Below are positions 1 to 5,965 of a stretch of 7,366 nucleotides of DNA, piece after piece. The notes beneath the pieces are model-generated. The model searched no databases. It saw nothing but the letters and a program-made list of their open reading frames with translations, and was not told the DNA's origin. Source of the stretch: JBDTMC01 sp039934475. Lineage in GTDB: Bacteria; Acidobacteriota; Terriglobia; Bryobacterales; Bryobacteraceae. The stretch covers positions 1 to 7,366 of the forward strand of contig JBDTMC010000396.1 of assembly GCA_039934475.1 (NCBI GenBank), read 5' to 3'. The translations under genes and the position numbers were made by a program. Numbering within the stretch: position 1 is the stretch's first letter; each line of letters begins with the position of its first letter.

Positions 1-744
1 GAGCTTCGTCAACGTGGACATCCGATGGACACGCGCACCGCTCCGCGTTGGAGTCGGCCTGCGTAACGCGCGCACCTTTGGAATCGACTCCGAGGACGGC
101 GATTCGCGATTGCGATTTTTCCCGCGCGCAGCGCGCGGTTTGCCTCCGCCGGTCAATCCCTGCCGCGGCTCCAGTCCAGCGGCGCGCAACTGCGGCCCAA
201 ACTGCTCTAGCGTGGCAGCCGTGAAGCCGGCGAATGATACCGGCGTAGCAACCTCCACCATCTTCGTCTCGCCCGTGGAAACAGTCTCCCGCCGCGGCAA
301 CAGATCCATCGGGCCTCGCCCCTTCATCGCCGCCAGATTGTTGCCCGGAGTCTCAGCCGGCACATGCACGCGCAGCATCTCCTCAATCGGCCTGATACCC
401 GCAATCGGTTCCTTAGCGAACGAAAACGCCATAGCCACAGCGCCAATCAGTTTTCCATCGATGTATACCGGACTGCCGCTCATGCCCTGCATCACGCCGG
501 TCTGGGCTAGTGGTCCGCCGCTTAACCGCCCCAGGATGATCGACTGCTTGGGTCCGACATTCTCTAACACGCCCAGGATTTCGACGTCGAACTCCTCAAT
601 CTTGTTCCCCGAAAACACCGTCCTGCCCGTGCCCCGCATGCCCGGATGCAGATCTTTCACCGATAGAATCGCCGGCTGGGCAAACAAAACGCTCGCAAAA
701 ACCAGGGCGCACGCCAGCCGAGTGAGGGATCGAGATGCTTCCAC
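1..744 (-). CDS. Secreted S55 (SpoIVB-type) serine peptidase, partial, C-terminus outside window
   Basis: The reading frame is open from the GTG at 744 to the left window edge (248 codons). An in-frame TAG at 754-756 lies just upstream, so this GTG is the first usable start. Residues 1-23 form a signal peptide (hydrophobic LACALVFASVLF, probable cut near AQ|P). The mature part carries LHPGMRGTGRTVF and then GVMQGMSGSPVYIDGK at about 83-98, the S55 peptidase signature. Ser89 in GMSGSP is the likely nucleophile, as in SpoIVB, and it is followed by the conserved KEPIAGIRPIEEM. The family is known for SpoIVB, which cleaves SpoIVFA during sporulation. Secreted versions are common in Acidobacteria, which do not sporulate, and their substrate is unknown. 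From about residue 201 (below base ~145) the sequence turns into an Arg/Pro/Ser-rich stretch lacking the glycine/aspartate-rich core expected next, so the gene may be frameshifted or interrupted. Family call is firm; integrity is doubtful. Confidence 0.85.
   Translation of the reverse strand, partial: MEASRSLTRLACALVFASVLFAQPAILSVKDLHPGMRGTGRTVFSGNKIEEFDVEILGVLENVGPKQSIILGRLSGGPLAQTGVMQGMSGSPVYIDGKLIGAVAMAFSFAKEPIAGIRPIEEMLRVHVPAETPGNNLAAMKGRGPMDLLPRRETVSTGETKMVEVATPVSFAGFTAATLEQFGPQLRAAGLEPRQGLTGGGKPRAARGKNRNRESPSSESIPKVRALRRPTPTRSGARVHRMSTLTKL
44..138. repeat. Cluster of inverted repeats and a hexamer triplet
   Basis: Three inverted repeats lie close together: CGCGTT (44-49) with AACGCG (65-70); GGAGTCG (50-56) with CGACTCC (85-91); and CCGCGCGC (122-129) with GCGCGCGG (131-138), separated by one base. 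Between the last two, GCGATT occurs three times (99-104, 106-111, 112-117). No T-run follows the strongest stem on the strand of the peptidase gene, so it does not look like that gene's terminator. The cluster coincides with the place where the S55 protein stops resembling its family. It may be the edge of a small dispersed repeat element, or only structure from alternating GC. Confidence 0.45.
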
Positions 745-836
745 AACCCTATTCTATCGCTCCATTTGCTTAGGCTTATGAACTGTTGGTCCTATTGGCT
801 GCGGCCGGGGGAGTGTGATCTACTGATCTCTAGCTA
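745..836. promoter_or_regulatory. Divergent intergenic region between S55 peptidase and exosortase genes
   Basis: This 92-bp gap must hold the promoters of both divergent genes. On the minus strand TAGAAT (756-751) matches the -10 consensus TATAAT at five of six positions and ends six bases before the GTG start, with no good -35 at standard spacing. On the plus strand no convincing -35/-10 pair was found, and the purine-rich GGGGGAG at 808-814 is too far from the ATG at 837 to be its ribosome binding site. Confidence 0.3.
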
Positions 837-1688
837 ATGCCCAAACGCATGCCTTGGGCCGCCCTCGGGTGGTTCGCCGCTCTCCTTTTGCTTTGTTACG
901 CACCCGTCCTGCAGCGCTTGGTCCTACAGTGGAGCACAGACGAAGACATGGGGCATGGGTTCTTTGTCCCGGTAATTGCCGGCTATATTGCCTGGCAGCG
1001 CAAGGACCTTTTACTCCATCACGACGCAAAACCGAACTATTGGGGTCTCCTGGTTCTGGCCTGGGGCGCGTTACAACTGATGGTGGCTACCCTGGGAGCC
1101 GAACTCCTTCTCGCTCGCACTTCGTTCATCATCTCCCTCGCCGGTGTCATTCTCACCATCGGTGGCGCCTATGCTCTTCGCGTCTTTGCGTTTCCCCTCT
1201 TCCTGTTGTGCTTCATGGTGCCGCTGCCGGCCATCATCTTCAACCAGATCACGTTCCCGCTGCAGTTACTCGCCAGCAGCGTGGCTGAGACCGCCCTCGG
1301 CGCCATTGGAATTCCCGTCCTGCGCGAAGGAAACGTGCTGGAACTGGCCAGCCAGAAGCTCTCTGTTGTCGAAGCGTGCAGCGGCATCCGTTCCTTGCTG
1401 TCGCTCTCGTTCCTGTCCCTTGTGTACGCTTATTTCTTCGATTCCAAGACCTGGATGCGTTGGGTGCTCCTCATCGCCACGGTGCCCATTGCCATCGTCG
1501 CCAACGCCTCGCGCGTCACGCTCACCGGCCTGCTTAGTGAATACAAGCCTGAGCTGGCGCAGGGTTTCTTCCACTCCGCTGAGGGTTGGGTAATCTTCAT
1601 GGTGGCCCTCGGCCTGCTTGTCTCCTTTCATCAGATCGTCGATCGCATTTACCGGAGGTATCATGCCCGAAAGCAACAAGCCATTTAG
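837..1688 (+). CDS. Exosortase (exosortase/archaeosortase family transpeptidase)
   Basis: A 283-residue polytopic inner-membrane protein with about eight hydrophobic segments. Exosortases recognise PEP-CTERM-type C-terminal signals on exported proteins, cleave them and are thought to transfer the product to a surface acceptor. The catalytic triad is visible: Cys171 in VEACSGIRS, Arg216 in NASR and His246 in FHSAEGW. The N-terminal GHGFFVPVIAGYIAW (about 39-53) is also typical. Length fits the exosortase core without a fused EpsI domain. The ATG at 837 is the first in frame; no clear Shine-Dalgarno lies before it, and ATG 849 is an alternative. The stop lies 26 bases inside the EpsI gene, so the two are co-translated. 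The exosortase subtype (XrtA or another) cannot be decided here. No PEP-CTERM substrate gene or exopolysaccharide synthesis gene is visible nearby, so the targets must lie elsewhere in the genome. Confidence 0.93.
   Translation: MPKRMPWAALGWFAALLLLCYAPVLQRLVLQWSTDEDMGHGFFVPVIAGYIAWQRKDLLLHHDAKPNYWGLLVLAWGALQLMVATLGAELLLARTSFIISLAGVILTIGGAYALRVFAFPLFLLCFMVPLPAIIFNQITFPLQLLASSVAETALGAIGIPVLREGNVLELASQKLSVVEACSGIRSLLSLSFLSLVYAYFFDSKTWMRWVLLIATVPIAIVANASRVTLTGLLSEYKPELAQGFFHSAEGWVIFMVALGLLVSFHQIVDRIYRRYHARKQQAI
1654..1658 (+). promoter_or_regulatory. Ribosome binding site deciding the epsI start
   Basis: GGAGG stands four bases before the ATG at 1663, inside the 3' end of the exosortase gene. 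It favours ATG 1663 over the longer reading from TTG at 1618. Confidence 0.7.
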
Positions 1689-2328
1689 CTTTCTCACCGG
1701 CCGTCCGGCGCAGTTGGTGACGCTCTTTCTTGTCCTGCAGGCGCTGGCTCTCTACGGCTTCTCCCGCCGCGAAGTGGTTCCCAACATCCGGCCTCTCTCT
1801 GAGTTCCCGGCGCAGTTTGGTCAATGGCGGCTGGCTGCCGAAGGCGTCACTGAGCCGGAAGTGGCTGAATTGCTTCGCGCCGACGATTTGCTCAATCGCG
1901 CCTATGCTTCACCCGGCGGTTATGCCAGCCTCTTTATCGCCTACTTCAAGAGCCAGCGTACCGGGCAGGCTCCCCATTCTCCGAAGAATTGCCTCCCTGG
2001 CAGCGGCTGGGTGAAAGAGGTTTCCGAAATCGTTCCCCTAGAGGTGCCCGGAGCCCCTACCTTGCACGTCAACCGCTACATCGTCCAAAAAGCCGACGAC
2101 AAAAACGTGGTCATTTATTGGTATCAATCCCGAGACCGCATCGTGGCCAATGAGTTTGAGGCTAAATTCTTCGTCGTCGCCGACGCCATGAGATACAACC
2201 GTACCGACACGGCCCTGGTTCGAATTGTCGTTCCGGTCGCGAGAGGCCAGATCGATGCGGCAAACAACAATGCCAGTCAGTTTGTGCGCGACGTCTTCCC
2301 ACGGCTACGCCAGGCGCTTCCACAGTAG
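1663..2328 (+). CDS. epsI: EpsI family exosortase-associated protein (DUF3485)
   Basis: A 221-residue protein with one N-terminal membrane anchor (about 14-33, QLVTLFLVLQALALYGF) and a periplasmic domain. The family hallmark HSPKNCLPGSGW is at 105-116, followed by a beta-rich C-terminal half with VVIYWYQSRDR. EpsI proteins accompany exosortases, encoded next to them or fused to their C-terminus. Their biochemical role is not settled; they are linked to exopolysaccharide production or export and to exosortase function. The start at ATG 1663 has a GGAGG site and overlaps the exosortase gene by 26 bases, which indicates one transcript and probable translational coupling. A longer reading from TTG 1618 would add 15 residues without a matching ribosome site. 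The gene ends 10 bp before the stop of the convergent MPN-like gene, and a probable terminator spans the junction. Assignment is secure from the CLPG motif and context. Confidence 0.92.
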   Translation: MPESNKPFSFLTGRPAQLVTLFLVLQALALYGFSRREVVPNIRPLSEFPAQFGQWRLAAEGVTEPEVAELLRADDLLNRAYASPGGYASLFIAYFKSQRTGQAPHSPKNCLPGSGWVKEVSEIVPLEVPGAPTLHVNRYIVQKADDKNVVIYWYQSRDRIVANEFEAKFFVVADAMRYNRTDTALVRIVVPVARGQIDAANNNASQFVRDVFPRLRQALPQ

Positions 2329-2332
2329 TTCC

Positions 2333-2366
2333 CCGCGCTCACTGCTGCGGTGAGGGCGGTTTCTTC
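2333..2366 (+). terminator. Probable intrinsic terminator of the exosortase-epsI operon
   Basis: CCGCgCTCAC (2333-2342) pairs with GTGAGgGCGG (2350-2359): nine base pairs with one G-G mismatch and a 7-nt loop. It is followed on the plus strand by TTTCTTC. It begins five bases after the epsI stop and overlaps the last codons of the convergent gene. On the minus strand no T-rich tail follows, so it should mainly stop plus-strand transcripts. Confidence 0.5.
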
Positions 2367-3475
2367 ATCAAATCCAATTTTCGCTCCGCGTAAACGGCAC
2401 GAATCTCCAACTGCCGCGCCTTCTCCCGCAGTGCGTCCCGCTCGCGCGTCAACTCCTCAATCCGCTTCTGACTGTTACCTCCCGTCGAAGGCGAGAGATA
2501 GCGAGTCGATTGCTCCAAAGGGCCGGACGGCGTGTTGATAATCAGCTTCACCGTCACTTCCCCCGAAGCAGGCGTGTACGTGGCCCCTCCGCCAAACAAA
2601 GCTGCCCGGTCCAGCAGCAGTTCGCGATTGGCGTCCCCGTCGACGATCTGTAATTTTCCGCCGCTGCTTTGCCGGATCGCCGGCGATTGCGGATCCCAGG
2701 AGAAACGCAGCTTGCCTCCCTCCCCGGTGATCTGGATGGGTACCGCCGCCAGCGCAGCAGGTTGCTTCAGGAACCAGACGATGGAAGCGGCAACCAGGGT
2801 GAGAACCACCACGGCCGTCACGGCCCATCGGATCAGGCCTCTTGGCTCGCTTGCCGCAGTGACGGGCTCGAAGGTAGGAATTGGTAACGGTTCAACCGTC
2901 GGCGGTGGTGCTGGCGGTGCCTCGCGCCGTTCCTGCCGCTCCCCGAAGACTGGCCTCTCGCGGCGGGTGGAAGGCGCGGCTGGAGGGCCGCTCACCTCGA
3001 ATTCCTGCACCGCCTTCGCAAGTTGCAGACTTCCCGATTCGTCCGCCGCAAACACGGCGATGCGCGAAGAACCGAACACCTTTGGCTTCAAAACGAGAGC
3101 CGCCTGCCATGGCGCCGGAAAGAACGCCGCATGCAGCGCCGCGTCCTCTTCCGACAGCGTCAATGTCTGTTTCCGGGTGGAGCGAAACCATCCAACGGGG
3201 GCCATTCCCTTGACCAGGGGATCCTCAGGCGCACCATGTAGCAGTTCCACCAGCGCATCCTCGTCGCGCCGCGACAACTGCAAGCCAGGACCTCGCTTAT
3301 GTTCGCACGCCATCGGCTTCCACGCCTTGACGCGAAGGATACCCTCGTCATGCGTCCCGAAGAGGACGCCGCCCACCTCCAGCCCGCCAAATGGCATCGC
3401 TTGGGATCCCTCAATAGAGCGCGCGCGGATGTCCTGAATTACCGCCTCGTCAAACTCAACCCGAATGGCCGCCAT
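2339..3475 (-). CDS. Membrane-anchored protein with degenerate MPN/JAB domain and C-terminal coiled coil
   Basis: A 378-residue protein with four parts. Residues 1-150 resemble an MPN (JAB/Mov34) fold: GLEVGGVLFG with Glu33, then PVGWFRSTRKQTLTLSEED at 93-111. Active JAMM peptidases have GWxHxHP here; His is replaced by Arg98 and Thr100, while Ser108 and Asp111 of the motif remain, so the zinc site should be lost. Residues 163-213 are a Pro/Arg-rich linker. Residues 214-236 are one transmembrane helix, placing the MPN part probably in the cytoplasm. Residues 243-328 form a beta-rich, probably periplasmic domain (LRFSWDPQSPAI, TYTPASGEVTVKLII) resembling fibronectin type III-like modules. Residues 335-372 are a charged coiled coil. 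It starts 11 bases after the methyltransferase stop, so they share a transcript. The ribosome site is weak (GAGA). Function unknown; a binding or scaffold role for the MPN part is inference. Confidence 0.82.
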   Translation of the reverse strand: MAAIRVEFDEAVIQDIRARSIEGSQAMPFGGLEVGGVLFGTHDEGILRVKAWKPMACEHKRGPGLQLSRRDEDALVELLHGAPEDPLVKGMAPVGWFRSTRKQTLTLSEEDAALHAAFFPAPWQAALVLKPKVFGSSRIAVFAADESGSLQLAKAVQEFEVSGPPAAPSTRRERPVFGERQERREAPPAPPPTVEPLPIPTFEPVTAASEPRGLIRWAVTAVVVLTLVAASIVWFLKQPAALAAVPIQITGEGGKLRFSWDPQSPAIRQSSGGKLQIVDGDANRELLLDRAALFGGGATYTPASGEVTVKLIINTPSGPLEQSTRYLSPSTGGNSQKRIEELTRERDALREKARQLEIRAVYAERKLDLMKKPPSPQQ

Positions 3476-3486
3476 GTGTCAGTTTC

Positions 3487-4503
3487 TCATTCTCTCGCGA
3501 AACGGTCGTCCACGACTTCCATCCATAGACTCCCGCCACGGTGGGTGACACAAAGCGGGGTTAACTGTTGCATAAGTTCGCGTTCGCACTTGTAGATCCA
3601 GTCGGACATGTAGAAGACCTGGAAGCTGCGGTTCTGGTGAAGAAAAGCCCTCACTAGATACGCTTCATTCCACGATCGGTTTTCATCGGCGATCCAAGAA
3701 CGCGGATACTCAAACGGATAGAAGATGTCGTGAATATGCACGAGCACGCCAGTCCGCAAACGGGGCAAAATCCGAAAGACGTAATCGACGACGTCCGATC
3801 CCGTCTTCACCACGTGGCTGGAGTCGATGAACAGAATATCGCCGCGCTCCAACGCCAGAAAGGTCTCTACCGGCACGTCCTGCAGCTTCTGCTTCAGTAG
3901 ACCCTCGCGGAACCGGGGCGTGTTCCCGAGCAGCTCCAGCGCAAACTCCGGGTGCGGTTCAATAAACGTCATGTCCACCTGTCCCTCAAGATAGGAGGCG
4001 TTAATATCGATGGCCGCGCATGAGGAATAACCGGAGCCAATTTCGATCAACCGCCGCGGCTTGCGGATGCTCATAATGGCCAGCAATGCGAGCGCGTCGG
4101 CAAGGGGGAAGTTGGGATTTTGATAGTAGTAGTGTCCACTGCCCGATGCCACACTCGGCGTCTCCGGGAAAGGATGCGTCGGATAGTACGAGGCGATCCG
4201 CCGAAACCATTCCATCATCAGGCTGGAATCTAAACCCATCGACTCCGGCACCACTGTGGGAGCCGCTTCGGACGACATGGCTAGCTGCACTTGCTCGTCG
4301 AGAGGATCGACGATTGGCGAATAGAAGTGGCCTGGCGGCGCCCAGGTCGGCTGCACAGGGACCGCCGCGTGCGACTCTGGAATGTGCACCGCTTCGAGCG
4401 TTGCTATGCGCTTTTCAAGGGTGGCCTTCTCCTCGATCAGGCGCGCTACGGCGGGAATGAGAGAAAGAAGGTGGTTCATCAGTTCCTGTCGTTCCGTCCC
4501 CAT
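3487..4503 (-). CDS. Class I SAM-dependent methyltransferase
   Basis: A 338-residue protein. The Rossmann-fold methyltransferase core is at about 150-270: motif I LIEIGSGYSS (Gly156 and Gly158 contact SAM), an acidic residue at the end of strand 2 (FIEPHPE, Glu182), the motif DILFIDSSHVVKTGSD around Asp227, and GVLVHIHDIFYPFEYP near 252-267. The pattern resembles the Methyltransf_24 type, often found in polysaccharide and natural-product loci. The substrate cannot be read from sequence. Residues 20-38 can form a short coiled coil, and a Pro-rich stretch follows. The first ATG (4503) has GAGAGG directly against it, too close for good initiation. ATG 4479 (residue 9) is preceded by AGGAACTG and may be the real start, giving 330 residues. 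It is first in an operon with the MPN-like gene (11-base gap) and divergent from the DUF4097 gene across 74 bp with no obvious promoter motif. Confidence 0.87.
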   Translation of the reverse strand: MGTERQELMNHLLSLIPAVARLIEEKATLEKRIATLEAVHIPESHAAVPVQPTWAPPGHFYSPIVDPLDEQVQLAMSSEAAPTVVPESMGLDSSLMMEWFRRIASYYPTHPFPETPSVASGSGHYYYQNPNFPLADALALLAIMSIRKPRRLIEIGSGYSSCAAIDINASYLEGQVDMTFIEPHPEFALELLGNTPRFREGLLKQKLQDVPVETFLALERGDILFIDSSHVVKTGSDVVDYVFRILPRLRTGVLVHIHDIFYPFEYPRSWIADENRSWNEAYLVRAFLHQNRSFQVFYMSDWIYKCERELMQQLTPLCVTHRGGSLWMEVVDDRFARE

Positions 4504-4565
4504 CCTCTCACGGCCCGCCGCAAGATCGACCGAACAAACCTTACCGCACAGCCGTATCTCTGTCC

Positions 4566-4572
4566 AAGGAGA
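4566..4572 (+). promoter_or_regulatory. Ribosome binding site of the DUF4097 gene
   Basis: AAGGAGA lies five bases before the ATG at 4578, a strong match to the Shine-Dalgarno consensus, and fixes the start of a protein with a clean signal peptide. Confidence 0.75.
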
Positions 4573-4577
4573 CTGAT

Positions 4578-5378
4578 ATGCGGACAGCAGGATTGGTGTG
4601 TATGGCCGGCTTGGCAGCCGTTTCCGCTTTTGCGGCGGAAGGTATGTTCGAACGAAAGCTCAGCGTTAAGGGGCTGGTGGATCTCGACGTCGTCAGCGAT
4701 TCGGGCCGTATCGCCATCCGGACGGGTCCGGCGGGTACCGTGCGCGTCGTCGGCCACATCAAATCAGGTCTCGGCAGCTGGCTCGGTGGTTCGCTTTCGG
4801 CCGAAGAAAAGGTGAAGCGTCTCGAAGCGCAGCCACCCGTGGAACAAACCGGCAGCATGGTCCGGATTGGCCACATTCGCGACCGCGAACTCGAACGCAA
4901 TGTCTCCATCAGTTATGAGATCGAAGTGCCGGCGGATTGCCGCGTCAAGTCGCACAGCGACTCCGGCTCTCAATCCATCGAAGGCGTGAAAGGGCCAGTG
5001 GAAGCGGAGGCCGATTCGGGTTCCATTCAACTACGCTCCATCAATGGTTCGGTAAATGCCAAGGCGGACAGCGGATCGATTACCGGCACGGCGATTGCCG
5101 GTGGCATCGATGCCAGCACCGATAGCGGCCGGATTGAGATGGAACAGACCGTGGCCGGCCCCATCCGCATCTCCAGCGACTCCGGGAGCGTCTCGCTCCG
5201 CCTGCCCTCCAACGGCGGCTATGACGTCAACGCTTCCAGCGATTCCGGACATGTCACTTCCGATGTCGCGCTTACCGCGCGCGGCACTATCAGTCATAAC
5301 CGCATGCAGGGCCAGTTACGCGGTGGCGGCAATACACTGCGCGTGAGCACCGATTCCGGAAGCATTCGTTTGCAATAG
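4578..5378 (+). CDS. Secreted DUF4097 beta-solenoid protein with eight DSG repeats
   Basis: A 266-residue exported protein. Residues 1-19 are a signal peptide with probable cleavage AFA|AEG. The rest is a DUF4097-type (putative adhesin) beta-strand repeat protein. The motif [STA]DSG occurs eight times, with Asp at 41, 128, 146, 164, 182, 201, 222 and 259. The central copies are exactly 18 residues apart, then 19 and 21; the final gap of 37 suggests one coil that lost the motif (near TARGTISHN). Each motif is followed by alternating hydrophobic residues (SIQLRS, RIEMEQ, SVSLRL), as in a right-handed parallel beta-helix where DSG makes the turn. The DSG units use different codons (gattcgggt, gacagcgga, gatagcggc), so the repeats are old and kept at protein level. 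Residues 56-110 are non-repetitive. Function is unknown for the family; an envelope location is inferred. The stop lies 35 bp from the convergent anti-sigma gene. Confidence 0.85.
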   Translation: MRTAGLVCMAGLAAVSAFAAEGMFERKLSVKGLVDLDVVSDSGRIAIRTGPAGTVRVVGHIKSGLGSWLGGSLSAEEKVKRLEAQPPVEQTGSMVRIGHIRDRELERNVSISYEIEVPADCRVKSHSDSGSQSIEGVKGPVEAEADSGSIQLRSINGSVNAKADSGSITGTAIAGGIDASTDSGRIEMEQTVAGPIRISSDSGSVSLRLPSNGGYDVNASSDSGHVTSDVALTARGTISHNRMQGQLRGGGNTLRVSTDSGSIRLQ

Positions 5379-5413
5379 GATTCAGTGTGACGCGGACGCG
5401 GGTTTGAAACTGC

Positions 5414-5965
5414 TTACACGGGTTCGTCGTGGGGCGATGAAATCAGCAGGATGAGGCAGCCGTTCTCAGTCCAAATGGGATCGTGGACACTGCCACTGAA
5501 CGCACACTGGTAATCGCCGGCCCGTAGCGAGACCCCTTTGGAATGGATGTCGCCTTCCAGCACCACACACTGCTCATGTTGGCTGTGCTTATGGCTGGCG
5601 ATGGTGGCGCCAGGAGCCATCCGCACCAGCGTAGTTACTAAGTCCTTTTCACGGTCGTAGAAGAGAATCTTCGACTGAATACCTGGCGATCCAATATTCT
5701 TCCATTCGCCGTCTGCGGCGCGAACCACGTGTACATACGAAGGCGGCGGTTCAACCGCGGCCATGATGCGCCGGCGAAGTGCGGCAGGCGGCGCCACCGG
5801 TTCCACCTCGAATGCCAGCGCCGCTGCTGCGTCCCTATAAGACGTCAGTGAGAATTCGCAATCGGCGCAAGTCTTCAGATGGCTTTCGAACTCGCGAGCC
5901 TCCTCCGGCTCCAGTTCCCCCAGCGCGTACAGAGCGGCCAGATCGGACATCGCATCGTTGTGCAT
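5414..5965 (-). CDS. ChrR-like anti-sigma factor: zinc finger plus cupin domain
   Basis: A 183-residue soluble anti-sigma factor without a membrane segment. The N-terminal ZAS domain has His29-x3-Cys33-x2-Cys36 (HLKTCADC), with His2 a possible fourth zinc ligand. Residues 80-175 form a cupin. Its candidate metal ligands His115, His117, Glu121 and His151 have the same spacing (+2, +6, +36) as the ChrR zinc ligands of Rhodobacter sphaeroides, recalled as H141, H143, E147 and H177. In ChrR the ZAS domain holds RpoE inactive and the cupin is needed to release it on singlet oxygen or organic peroxide. The same logic is inferred here; the actual signal is unknown. The start is ATG 5965, which overlaps the sigma factor stop in TGATG and has AAGGAGG six bases upstream (5972-5978). 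A GTG at 5968 is less well spaced. Sigma and anti-sigma are therefore translationally coupled. Confidence 0.9.
   Translation of the reverse strand: MHNDAMSDLAALYALGELEPEEAREFESHLKTCADCEFSLTSYRDAAAALAFEVEPVAPPAALRRRIMAAVEPPPSYVHVVRAADGEWKNIGSPGIQSKILFYDREKDLVTTLVRMAPGATIASHKHSQHEQCVVLEGDIHSKGVSLRAGDYQCAFSGSVHDPIWTENGCLILLISSPHDEPV

Noticed and set aside
14..781. Plus-strand open frame of 255 codons
   Set aside because: It is antisense to the S55 peptidase, whose minus-strand reading has a signal peptide and the GMSGSP motif; the plus reading is Arg/Pro/Ser-rich without any recognisable domain.
2532..3437. Plus-strand open frame of 301 codons
   Set aside because: It lies wholly inside the MPN-like gene on the other strand and has low-complexity Ser/Pro/Arg composition typical of antisense frames in GC-rich DNA.
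4504..4577. Promoter motifs in the methyltransferase/DUF4097 divergent gap
   Set aside because: A TTGGAC on the minus strand has only a 3/6 match to a -10 at 18-bp spacing, and nothing convincing was seen on the plus strand.
4578..5378. Lipoprotein signal in the DUF4097 protein
   Set aside because: Cys8 lies inside the hydrophobic stretch in LVCMAG, too near the N-terminus and without a proper lipobox; AFA|AEG is a better type I cleavage site.
5379..5413. Terminator between the convergent DUF4097 and anti-sigma genes
   Set aside because: Only the very short GTTTgAAAC palindrome is present, with no GC stem and no T-run.
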